Shown piece by piece: positions 1 to 7,837 of a stretch of DNA of 43,033 nt (its first letter is position 1; every line of letters begins with the position of its first letter). The notes beneath the pieces were generated by a model, which saw only the letters and a list, made by a program, of their open reading frames with translations, made no database searches and was not told where the DNA came from. Source of the DNA: Bacteroidales bacterium KA00344 (lineage in GTDB: Bacteria > Bacteroidota > Bacteroidia > Bacteroidales > Bacteroidaceae); contig KQ959455.1 in assembly GCA_001552765.1 (NCBI GenBank), forward strand, positions 1-43,033. The letters run 5' to 3'. Position numbers and translations under genes: made by a program.

Positions 1-1
1 T

Positions 2-29
2 ATGAATTATGCATTATGAATTATGAATT
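2..29. repeat. Tandem 7-mer AT-rich array
   Basis: Four back-to-back 7-mers, ATGAATT, ATGCATT, ATGAATT and ATGAATT, fill this stretch, and a further ATGCATT lies at 40-46 inside the end of the AraC gene. Read on the minus strand the array gives AATTCAT units, like the AATTCATAATTCA string at 7665-7677. It lies just downstream of the AraC stop codon. I see no coding content in it. Confidence 0.7.
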
Positions 30-37
30 GCAAAGGA

Positions 38-880
38 TTATGCATTTCTAATCTGCGCCGGCGTCTGTCCGCATTTGGACTTGCAGAAGCTGCGCATGTT
101 CTGCACTGTAGAGAACTTCAGTTCGTCTGCAATCTCCTGTTCCGTGCGTGCCGTGTTACGCAGCATATCCGTAAGTCGTTTCATGCGATGCTTCGACTGC
201 CATTCCATCGGTGTCTCTTTGAACACCTTCCGGAAATACCTGATAAACGTGGGATAGCTCATGTTCAGCAGCGAAGCCATCTCTTTCACGGGTAGATAAT
301 CATTGGCCAGTCTCATCACATCATTGTAGAAGCGCGCGTTGGGGTCGTAGATGGGCGCAATAAACGGCAACAGATCTGATGGGCGGTAATAGGCCTGCAA
401 CACCGCAGCCAGTTCGCGTTGCTTCATGGCGTGCACTTCGCAGCACAACAGTCCGTCGGTGATATACCCCGTCATCTGTCGTACAATAGAGTGTATCTCA
501 GGAATCATGGGTAGCGTCACACCTTGTTTTCCGGAATGTTCGATGCGCTTCAACAGCAAATCTGAGTTTACAATGCGGTGGCAAAAGTCCAGCCCGTCGC
601 CCTGCACGTATAGCCGCATACACACACTATCTTCCATGGCTTCAGCGTACGACTCCTCTGCAAACACAGCTGTCACCATCTCACCGGCATTGACAACGGT
701 TTCGGCGTTCTTATGATAGCATAGCTTTATTTTCCCACTGATCACAAAAATCATCACGGGTACGGGGAGAATATCGTCTATACGCTCACCACGAACGCTC
801 GTGATCAAGGCAAAGCCCATGGGTTTAGAGCCAATGTAGTTGGGACAGTGGAGATGCTTGTTTAAATTATAAAATTTCAT
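38..880 (-). CDS. AraC-family transcriptional regulator
   Basis: This 280-residue protein is a likely cytoplasmic DNA-binding regulator. The N-terminal part (about 1-170) looks like a divergent cupin-type effector domain and has no recognisable catalytic motif. The C-terminal 100 residues hold two helix-turn-helix units typical of AraC/XylS proteins: one around LPVKEMASLLNMSYPTFIRYF and one around EQEIADELKFST, followed by the conserved-looking GQTPAQIR end. There is no signal peptide or receiver domain, so it probably senses a soluble ligand. It is divergent from the 58-residue peptide gene and the giant surface protein, with 476 bp between, and such an arrangement usually means the regulator controls its neighbour and itself; that is inference. 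The ligand is unknown. The family call is firm, the target is not. Confidence 0.9.
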   Translation of the reverse strand: MKFYNLNKHLHCPNYIGSKPMGFALITSVRGERIDDILPVPVMIFVISGKIKLCYHKNAETVVNAGEMVTAVFAEESYAEAMEDSVCMRLYVQGDGLDFCHRIVNSDLLLKRIEHSGKQGVTLPMIPEIHSIVRQMTGYITDGLLCCEVHAMKQRELAAVLQAYYRPSDLLPFIAPIYDPNARFYNDVMRLANDYLPVKEMASLLNMSYPTFIRYFRKVFKETPMEWQSKHRMKRLTDMLRNTARTEQEIADELKFSTVQNMRSFCKSKCGQTPAQIRNA

Positions 881-995
881 GTTTTATAAGTTTGCAAGTC
901 TGTTGATAATGGCAACGTGACTTTAATTTTTGTAAAAATATTAAAAATAAGGTATATACATAAACAGTATATGCAAACATTAACGTCTTAGTATG

Positions 996-1010
996 ATAAT
1001 TAGCAATTAT
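996..1010. promoter_or_regulatory. Inverted repeat, candidate operator
   Basis: ATAATT and AATTAT are perfect 6-bp arms separated by AGC. The site lies ten bases before the G run and between the two divergent genes, where an AraC-type regulator could bind. Its AT-rich composition makes chance occurrence possible. Confidence 0.35.
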
Positions 1011-1019
1011 TAACAAATC

Positions 1020-1029
1020 GGGGGGGGGG
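1020..1029. repeat. Poly-G tract of ten
   Basis: An uninterrupted run of ten G sits in an otherwise very AT-rich spacer, about 60-70 bp upstream of the predicted -7 box of the peptide/surface-protein genes. Runs of this length can change length by slipped-strand mispairing and are a known basis of phase variation for surface genes. That it does so here is inference, and sequencing error in the run is possible. Confidence 0.8.
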
Positions 1030-1089
1030 TAAGATAGAAAAATCTATTGTTTTGATATATGGTCATTTATTTATGCTATTCGTAATGCG

Positions 1090-1097
1090 TAATTTTG
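1090..1097 (+). promoter_or_regulatory. Predicted -7 promoter box
   Basis: TAATTTTG matches the Bacteroidetes -7 consensus TAnnTTTG. I see no clear TTTG -33 box at the usual distance. It would drive the 58-residue peptide gene and perhaps the downstream surface protein. Confidence 0.45.
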
Positions 1098-1101
1098 CAT
1101 T

Positions 1102-1121
1102 GTTCGATATACGAACTTTTT
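1102..1121 (+). promoter_or_regulatory. Inverted repeat plus T run at predicted start site
   Basis: GTTCG and CGAAC flank ATATA, and TTTTT follows at 1117-1121. The position coincides with the start site expected from the -7 box at 1090. It could be an operator, the 5' hairpin of the transcript, or a weak terminator; the stem is only 5 bp. Confidence 0.4.
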
Positions 1122-1356
1122 AGCGATGAGGTGATGGTATGAGCATATCATTCCACCTTATTATATATAAGCCATAAACCATTGAAATGGCAACAATGCT
1201 ATAGTAATATAGTGAAGGGTTATTCAGGATGACAAGTCCAATGGGTTGCTGATGCTTCGGGCAGTGTTCATCCACAGCTATTCGTAAAAAGGAAAACGGT
1301 CATATCCGTTAGCATAAAACATTATATAAAAACAATTATAAAACAAAAAAATAAAC

Positions 1357-1533
1357 ATGGCAAAAAAAACGTATGTAAGTCCAAGCATGATGCTGTTGGC
1401 AGCAGATCCGGGGGCGGACCTCGTTCCGTACAGCCCTAATTCCAAAGAGGCCGCTGACGAGTTGGCTAAGCCCGGACGTTTTGATGAATTTGGGGGCGTA
1501 GAGGACTTTGAAGGTTATGAATCTCCTTGGTAA
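1357..1533 (+). CDS. 58-residue peptide of unknown function
   Basis: The reading frame starts at ATG 1357 after an A-rich leader and encodes 58 residues. The N-terminus is MAKKTYVSPSMM, followed by LLAADPG, a hydrophilic middle, and an acidic, aromatic end (DEFGGVEDFEGYESPW). There is no classical signal peptide, transmembrane segment or cysteine. From memory, short proteins starting with a few lysines and a YxxP motif and ending in acidic/tryptophan residues are common in Prevotella and Bacteroides and have no assigned role. It lies 111 bp upstream of the giant surface protein on the same strand and probably shares its promoter. The bias towards complete codons, the spacing and the family resemblance make it a likely real gene. 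It might be a secreted or processed peptide, but nothing here proves that. Confidence 0.7.
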   Translation: MAKKTYVSPSMMLLAADPGADLVPYSPNSKEAADELAKPGRFDEFGGVEDFEGYESPW

Positions 1534-1644
1534 GGCAGGCAAGGTCTGCTGATACATTGCGCATCTGCCTGCAAGGCAGGATAATCGATGCGTAGTATGG
1601 AAGTTAGAAATTAAAGGTAAAACAAAAAAATACAATAAACAAAC

Positions 1645-4600
1645 ATGAAACATTTATTACCAGCAAGGTATGTGCTGACGATGTTGCTCGCGTGCTTCAT
1701 GGCATTGGGAGCGCAGGCACAGACTAATGTTGCGCCGTTGGAGTATTATGTGTCTGCCGATGCAGGCAATGATGCCCGTAACGGTACTTCGTGGAACGAT
1801 GCCTTCAAGACGCTTCGTCAAGCGCTCGTGATGGCAGATCAGAGTAAAAATCCCAAAGTTAATATTTATATTGCACAGGGACAGTATGATGTGGGAGAAC
1901 CAGTGAGCTACAAATCGGGTTTTTACTTTCTCACCAAGCCGGGACAAACCCTCACCATCAAAGGAGGTTTCCCTACTCCGGGAGCGCGTACACTGCCTAC
2001 GGACAAATGTAACAACAATCCCAAGGAGTACACCACAGAGCTGATATGCAGCCAGAACATACCGACATCCGTGTTCCTTACACAGGCAGAAAACCAGACG
2101 CTTACATTAAGTGGATTGACTTTCAATTCCAAGAATTTTAAGGGTAACACAAATTATGGGGCATTGATAACCTTGGATGCAGGGAGTAAAGAAAATGTGC
2201 ATTTCAAGATGAGCGACTGCGTCATCAATTACTATAAGTCAGCTAATGCAGGGGTCATATTTGTGAGAAATGCCCACAACAATCCCAAGGTTGAACTTGA
2301 ACGTATCGAGGTGTTGCAAGGAGAGCGTATAGGATTGTTCGGAGGAGGTTTCCTCGGTTTTGAAGAAATTGCCAAAAATGTTAATACGCAGATAGATGTC
2401 AGTTATGTAACATTCCATGACATGCGTCATATTGGTTCAACGTTGTCGTGTTGTCTCATTGGTGCTAAAAATTCAGGTACTAAGGCAGAGAACCCCAACT
2501 CGTACGTCAGAATAGACCACATGCAAGTAAATCGCTGTGATGGTCTTTCGATGGTAGTTGGCCAACAGCCTTTGATGTCTTTCAACGGTTTTGAGAAGGT
2601 AGAAGTTACCAACTCGGTGTTCCACAACTCAATAGCTGGTAACGGTGGCGTCATTCAGGCAGGAGGTTTTGTAAGCTTCCTTTCAGAAAACAACCAATAC
2701 TACAACAACACTGGCGGAGATATTGGTGGTGCTATCAGTATCATCACCGGCAATAGCGAAATCAATACAAACACACCACGTACAGCTACGTTCCGCAACG
2801 ATGAATATCATGGCAATCACACAGGTAACACATTGGCAAAAGGCGATGGTGGTGCTGTTCATATTAGCTCTACGAATGTAAAAAACAGCCCGCTTTCTGT
2901 ATTAGTGGAGAATTGTAATTTCGCAAACAACTTTACAAAAGCACTCGAAGGTGGTGCCATGTTTATAGAAGTAGATGGCAAGGTGGAGATTAAGAACTCC
3001 CGATTCTGTAACAACACTGCCAACAAGGATGGTTCCAGTGGTACGGGTTCAGGTGGTGCCATTCGTTTTGCACGTGCCAACCCCCTGATCATCGACGGCT
3101 GCTACTTTGGTAATAATTTTACTAAAAAAGGTGGTGGTGCCTTTGAAATTGACATCGCCAGCAACCGCTTTGAGGTAAAGAACACGGTCTTTGTAGGCAA
3201 CACTTGTAAAGATGGAGCCGATATTGGTGCTGTTATTTACCCGTCAGGTGGAGCTGTTTCTGTGCCAAGTGGCTATGGTTCGTTTACGAATTGTAAATTC
3301 ATTGAAAACACCAGTAACTCTTTCGGAGGTGGAGTCAGTATCAGGAATAACGACAGGTTGAAACTTGACATGCCGATCACCTTTGACAACTGTGAGTTTG
3401 ATGGCAATAAATCCAACAATGGAGGTGCCATTGGGCAGATAAACAACAAGCATGAGGTCATCGTAACCAACTGTGTGTTCAAAAACAATCTTGCCTATGG
3501 ACTTGAGAAAGCTAGTAATGGTGGTGGAGTGCTTGCTATGTCGGATTTATGCAAAGGTCTGACCATCAAGAACAGTACTTTCACTGGCAACACATGTCAG
3601 GGAAATGGTGGTGTAGTGTGGTATGCCAGTGGTCATCTCATCTCAGAGGGCAACAGATTCTATAACAACACAGCATACGACGGTGGAGTGTTCTATGCCC
3701 AATATCCATCTGCCGCTAACAACAAAGAACTCGTATCGCTCAATGATGTCTTCTATGGCAACTCTGCAGCAACTGTCACTAAGAAAGGTACGGGTAATGG
3801 AGGTGCCGTATATCTTCAGATGGCTCAACCAAGAACGGTGACCTTTACCAATGCGGTCTTTGCTAACAATTCTGCCACTGGCTATACTAAAACAAGAGGT
3901 GGTGGTGGAGCTATATATTATCTTACGAACTCAGGACTTTTAGATATTTCCGGAGATGCTAAGCTTATAATAGATGCTTTGGACAACTGTACTTTCTATA
4001 ACAACACAGGCATTGATCCCACGACCTCAAAACCAAGCACAACTGCGCAAGGAGCCGACTTGGAAAGCACAAAAAAAGCTTATTCTTATGTCAAGGTAAT
4101 TAACTCCAAGATGCAGCTGTCACTTGCAAAATATAAAGAGTATTTGAATTTTGAGCCAGATGCAAAAACCTCCTATAGCAACACCACCAACCCTGGTACG
4201 GCCGCAGAGGCTGCGCCCATTGATGGGCAAGGCTACACCAAGCCAACGTCTGCCGAGATGGGTGAACATGGAGAGGGAATGAAGACAGACTGTAAGGAGA
4301 TTAACGAACGTGAGGAAATTGACGTGACAATGCCGCATGCCGACATTATCACTAACAAGAATAAACCTAGAACTTTTGCTACTTACTGTGCTGACGACAA
4401 GGAAAACTATTGGGCTTTCTTCCAAAGCAAGGGTGGCGAAGGACCGTTCAAGTTTACTTATGACGTCTGGAAGCAGAAAGGCCGTAGCCTCAAGCGAATT
4501 GTGGCTGGAAAGGTAGTAGAAACATCTCACAAGAAGGTCAAGACGCCAGACAGAGTGATTGAGATTCTTGATGAAAATGGAAAAGTGGTAGATAAGAAAA

Positions 4601-7593
4601 CGATTGCTGGTACAGAGGAGTATCCTGACAGCATCACTGTTAGAGGCAACGACCTTTTCCCATCTTCCGAAATAGAGGAAGGCTATCTCTATACCATTAT
4701 CGTGCGCCAACTTACCGATCATGCCGGCGAGGTGTATAAGTATGACTGTTATGAATATGATAAGCAGCGCGAGTTTGCACAAAACACTGGCGCACAGATA
4801 TTCTTCAAAGAATGCGCTGTGGCCCCTGGCGACCTCGACTGGGACGACGATGGTATCAGGAACGATGTGGAGTGTCCAGACATCGCTGAAACCAACCTCA
4901 CGCTGAAGGATAACACGCTTACGCCAACAGGTGACAAGTGGGTGCGCTATCTTGACAATGTGAAGACACAGGGATTGTTTGCTCAAATGGTAAACGACAA
5001 CAATTATCTCAATGACAAACCTGCAGGCGGTAAGGTGCTGACGCTGTTGCCATCAGTACTTGGTGTGACATCAGCTTCTCCTGACCCTGTATCGCTGGAT
5101 ATCTCTGATAAGTTTGGTTATAAAAAAGACTCTAAAGCAGTTGTTATAACAATACGCGATTATAGTATTGTAGGCGATCGCTTCATGACCATGAACAGTA
5201 AAGATAAAACAATTACTACATGGGAAATAGAGGGAACGATGCATCCGTACGTGCTGATGCAAAGCACGCCTGCGTCTACGTTCCATAAGAATAATCAGTT
5301 TGCCATCAACATTCTGACAAACTCTGATGCTTATTCACAAACAGCGTTGTACACACCGCTTAATGACAGGCGCTATACGGTCATAGAAAATGACGGAACG
5401 AGAAAGGTTATCTTTAACAATGACGATGCTGACCTTACTAACTATGTTGGACTATCGTATCTGAACACCGATCCCGGCAAGAAGTACTTTGCCTTTACGC
5501 AAAGTCCAGACCAGAGTGGACAGGTGAACACCTTAGTAACCATCATGCTGCCTTGCGATGATGATATGGACGGTGTGCCCAACTACTTTGACCTCGACAG
5601 TGACGAAGACGGATGTCCTGATGCTGTAGAGGGTGATGGCAATATCACTGAGGACATGGTTGAGGATGGTGTCATCAAGGGTAAGGTAGATGAAAACGGT
5701 ATACCTGTAGCTGCCAATGGCGGACAGGGTGAAGGCTCTGCTTACGATGCTGATGTGAATGCCTGCGGTAACAACTATTGGACTGGAGACGTAGACAACG
5801 ACTTCAACAAGAAAGAGAACTGGACTAACAACGTTCCTAAGGACGGCCAGAGCATCATCTTTGCTAACAACCAACCTGATGCCAAGGGTAAGGTAGCTGT
5901 ACGCGACCTGTACTTGCCTGCTAGTACGTTTATCTCTGTAAACAAGTTGGTGAACAACGCACCGAATGAGAAGTTCGAGAAGGGTGCCACTACCAAGACC
6001 ACTGGTCACCCAGCTGTGGTTGTTCCCGCTGATGGTGGTTTGACCGTGAAAAGCGTGGAAGGTTTTGGCACAGACGGTGACAAGGACAAGCTCGTAATGA
6101 AGACATCCGACGACGGTAAGAAGGTGGGTACGTTTATCTTGAACAACACCGATCCATGCAGCTCTACTGTATTTGCTACTGTTGAGTTCAAGCCGCTGGG
6201 TGCTTATGAGCGCTTGCGTAAAGCCAAAGACGATAAGGACAAGACTTCGCCGGATTATGGCAATGAAGTTTTAGCCGAGTTTGATTGGCAGTATATTGGT
6301 TTGCCGGTAGTAGAGGCTACTAAGAATCCGGCCTTCGCAGGAATGAGAGTTCGTGCATACGATGAGAAGTTGAACGATTCTTATCACTACTACCAGAAGT
6401 GGGCAGCAGTGAAGAATACAGATAAGATGACTGCCTTCAAGGGCTACGAGGTAGCTCCGGTATTGAAGGGTAGCGAGGGTGTTCACAAGATTCAAGGTAA
6501 ACTGAATCTTTGCGAGCAGAAAATCGAACTGACACGTCAGGCAGCTGTTGTTAAAGATTCCAAGGCAACTGATGAAAACGCCAAGCGTTACGGATTGGGC
6601 CACAACATCGTGGGTAACTCGTTCATGGCTGGTGTGGCCATCAAGAACATCAAGCTGGAATCCGGTGAGGATGGTGTGGAAATGGACAAAACCGTTTACA
6701 TCTACACCACCGGTAGCTGGGATGACTGGAAGAACCAGCATAGTGTAGCGTCTTCAAAAGCTAAGGGTGGCTACGAGGCAGTGCCTGTTGACGTGGCCGG
6801 ACAGAACGGCATGACCCAGACCATTGCACCTATGCAGGGCTTCATGGTGAAATACAAGAAGCCTACCTATAGCACTGTCAAGGGCAAACTCACCATTCCT
6901 TATCAAGGACTTGAGAAGAAGGGCGGCGAACTCCGAGCTAAGCCTTTCTACATGGAGTCTGACTATTGCGATGGTGGTATCGCTGTGAAGCTCGACAACG
7001 AGCAAGTGTACGACAAGTTCACCATACTGCAGCGCCAAAACGCCACGACTGCTTACGACAACGGATTGGATGGTGAGAAGCTCAATATGGGTGAGCCTTC
7101 GGTCTTCGGAACGACCACCGATGCCAAGAATGTGCAGGTGATGACCGTGCCGAGTGTCATAGGAAGTGCTTTCAATGTGGAAGTTAGCAAGGGCAAAACC
7201 TACAACATGGAGCTCACGGCTATGGATCTGGATTATCAGGATCTGAAGTTGATAGACTTGAAGAACGAGACGGTTACTCCGTTTGTTGATAACAAGGCTA
7301 AGTACTTCTTCACCGGAGAGGTGGATGGCGTACAGGCAAACCGCTTCGTATTCGTGGACACTCCTGAGACGGATTTCGCCAAGATTCTTGGTTCTGTAAC
7401 CGGTATCGAGGGATTGACGACTACCCTGACGAAGGGTCAGGCTGAGGTTTACGATCTCTCTGGCGTTAGGGTTGGCACCTTTAGCCTGCCGCTCGACGCA
7501 GAGAAGCTGAAGGGACGTGTTCCCGCAGGTGTTTACCTCATCAAGGCCACCGACGGCACCAACGTTCAGACCTCTAAGATTGTCATCGACTAA
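1645..7593 (+). CDS. Giant T9SS-sorted surface protein with Pmp-like repeats
   Basis: This 1982-residue protein begins with a signal peptide ending near ALGAQAQ. Residues about 34-60 (YVSADAGNDARNGTSWNDAF) are the usual opening of a right-handed beta-helix domain. From about 330 to 760 there are around 14 GGA[IVF] motifs alternating with FxxN motifs such as CNFANN, SRFCNN and STFTGN, the signature of chlamydial polymorphic membrane protein repeats. Two acidic thrombospondin-3-like, probably calcium-binding stretches follow: DLDWDDDGIRND near 1062 and DLDSDEDGCPD near 1315. A large beta-rich region follows at about 1450-1900. The last 50 residues (VYDLSGVRVG ... PAGVYLIKATDG) resemble a T9SS type A sorting domain, so the protein is probably secreted through the outer membrane and anchored. 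A role in adhesion or host contact is inference; I see no enzyme motif. A terminator follows. Confidence 0.85.
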   Translation: MKHLLPARYVLTMLLACFMALGAQAQTNVAPLEYYVSADAGNDARNGTSWNDAFKTLRQALVMADQSKNPKVNIYIAQGQYDVGEPVSYKSGFYFLTKPGQTLTIKGGFPTPGARTLPTDKCNNNPKEYTTELICSQNIPTSVFLTQAENQTLTLSGLTFNSKNFKGNTNYGALITLDAGSKENVHFKMSDCVINYYKSANAGVIFVRNAHNNPKVELERIEVLQGERIGLFGGGFLGFEEIAKNVNTQIDVSYVTFHDMRHIGSTLSCCLIGAKNSGTKAENPNSYVRIDHMQVNRCDGLSMVVGQQPLMSFNGFEKVEVTNSVFHNSIAGNGGVIQAGGFVSFLSENNQYYNNTGGDIGGAISIITGNSEINTNTPRTATFRNDEYHGNHTGNTLAKGDGGAVHISSTNVKNSPLSVLVENCNFANNFTKALEGGAMFIEVDGKVEIKNSRFCNNTANKDGSSGTGSGGAIRFARANPLIIDGCYFGNNFTKKGGGAFEIDIASNRFEVKNTVFVGNTCKDGADIGAVIYPSGGAVSVPSGYGSFTNCKFIENTSNSFGGGVSIRNNDRLKLDMPITFDNCEFDGNKSNNGGAIGQINNKHEVIVTNCVFKNNLAYGLEKASNGGGVLAMSDLCKGLTIKNSTFTGNTCQGNGGVVWYASGHLISEGNRFYNNTAYDGGVFYAQYPSAANNKELVSLNDVFYGNSAATVTKKGTGNGGAVYLQMAQPRTVTFTNAVFANNSATGYTKTRGGGGAIYYLTNSGLLDISGDAKLIIDALDNCTFYNNTGIDPTTSKPSTTAQGADLESTKKAYSYVKVINSKMQLSLAKYKEYLNFEPDAKTSYSNTTNPGTAAEAAPIDGQGYTKPTSAEMGEHGEGMKTDCKEINEREEIDVTMPHADIITNKNKPRTFATYCADDKENYWAFFQSKGGEGPFKFTYDVWKQKGRSLKRIVAGKVVETSHKKVKTPDRVIEILDENGKVVDKKTIAGTEEYPDSITVRGNDLFPSSEIEEGYLYTIIVRQLTDHAGEVYKYDCYEYDKQREFAQNTGAQIFFKECAVAPGDLDWDDDGIRNDVECPDIAETNLTLKDNTLTPTGDKWVRYLDNVKTQGLFAQMVNDNNYLNDKPAGGKVLTLLPSVLGVTSASPDPVSLDISDKFGYKKDSKAVVITIRDYSIVGDRFMTMNSKDKTITTWEIEGTMHPYVLMQSTPASTFHKNNQFAINILTNSDAYSQTALYTPLNDRRYTVIENDGTRKVIFNNDDADLTNYVGLSYLNTDPGKKYFAFTQSPDQSGQVNTLVTIMLPCDDDMDGVPNYFDLDSDEDGCPDAVEGDGNITEDMVEDGVIKGKVDENGIPVAANGGQGEGSAYDADVNACGNNYWTGDVDNDFNKKENWTNNVPKDGQSIIFANNQPDAKGKVAVRDLYLPASTFISVNKLVNNAPNEKFEKGATTKTTGHPAVVVPADGGLTVKSVEGFGTDGDKDKLVMKTSDDGKKVGTFILNNTDPCSSTVFATVEFKPLGAYERLRKAKDDKDKTSPDYGNEVLAEFDWQYIGLPVVEATKNPAFAGMRVRAYDEKLNDSYHYYQKWAAVKNTDKMTAFKGYEVAPVLKGSEGVHKIQGKLNLCEQKIELTRQAAVVKDSKATDENAKRYGLGHNIVGNSFMAGVAIKNIKLESGEDGVEMDKTVYIYTTGSWDDWKNQHSVASSKAKGGYEAVPVDVAGQNGMTQTIAPMQGFMVKYKKPTYSTVKGKLTIPYQGLEKKGGELRAKPFYMESDYCDGGIAVKLDNEQVYDKFTILQRQNATTAYDNGLDGEKLNMGEPSVFGTTTDAKNVQVMTVPSVIGSAFNVEVSKGKTYNMELTAMDLDYQDLKLIDLKNETVTPFVDNKAKYFFTGEVDGVQANRFVFVDTPETDFAKILGSVTGIEGLTTTLTKGQAEVYDLSGVRVGTFSLPLDAEKLKGRVPAGVYLIKATDGTNVQTSKIVID

Positions 7594-7622
7594 ACTCGAT
7601 TGAATAATTAACAATAACAATG

Positions 7623-7664
7623 CTCCCGCAGGTTTTCGAGAAGAAGGCCTGCGGGAGTTTTTTT
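7623..7664 (+). terminator. Rho-independent terminator after the surface-protein gene
   Basis: CTCCCGCAGG (7623-7632) pairs perfectly with CCTGCGGGAG (7648-7657) around a 15-nt loop, and seven T follow. It starts 30 bp after the stop codon of the giant surface protein. Confidence 0.93.
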
Positions 7665-7800
7665 AATTCATAATTCAAAATTATTCGCAAGCTCATCAAC
7701 CCGTCATAATTCACAATTGGCTGCGCGTATCAATTCACAATTATTCGCAAGCTCATCAACTCGTCAAAATTTATAATTCACAATTAGGCTGCGCGCGATG
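7665..7800. repeat. AT-rich spacer with 60-bp-period repeat
   Basis: A 28-bp sequence (7679-7706) starting AATTATTCGCAAGC recurs exactly 60 bp later (7739-7766) with one mismatch. CACAATTGGCTGCGCG (7712-7727) recurs in near-identical form at 7781-7797. AATTCATAATTCA at 7665-7677 resembles the array at the left end of the window. The spacer lies between two converging genes and shows no open frame worth calling. It is not a CRISPR array: there are only two units. Confidence 0.75.
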
Positions 7801-7809
7801 CTTCTTCTT

Positions 7810-7837
7810 TCTTCACTTTTCTTTCTTCACTTTTCTT
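7810..7837. repeat. 14-bp tandem duplication over a stop codon
   Basis: TCTTCACTTTTCTT occurs twice in direct succession (7810-7823 and 7824-7837). The minus-strand stop codon of the hybrid sensor (7827-7829) lies in the second copy, so copy-number change would alter the TEKEK-type tail of that protein. Confidence 0.8.

Larger units (their letters stand above)
881..1356. other. Divergent regulatory spacer, no gene seen
   Basis: This 476-bp spacer lies between the AraC gene and the small peptide gene. I find no convincing protein or RNA gene. It holds an inverted repeat (996-1010), a ten-G run (1020-1029), a -7 box (1090-1097), a second inverted repeat followed by T (1102-1121) and a small hairpin AACGG/CCGTT (1295-1310) close to the peptide start. 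GTATAT also occurs at 952-957 and 967-972. If the -7 box is used, the peptide mRNA has a leader of about 250 nt. Confidence 0.6.

Noticed and set aside
1336..1653. A 105-residue minus-strand frame over the small peptide gene
   Set aside because: The plus-strand 58-codon frame has a suitable A-rich leader and family-like sequence; the antisense frame looks like a random hydrophobic frame.
4120..4986. A 288-residue open frame antisense to the surface-protein gene
   Set aside because: No family resemblance and no start signal; the opposite strand is a continuous 1982-codon frame with repeat structure.
6754..7620. A 288-residue antisense frame at the end of the surface-protein gene
   Set aside because: It mirrors the coding strand of the T9SS tail region and shows no motif of its own.
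7665..7800. CRISPR-like spacing of repeats
   Set aside because: Only two units with one 32-bp gap, a mismatch and no cas genes nearby.
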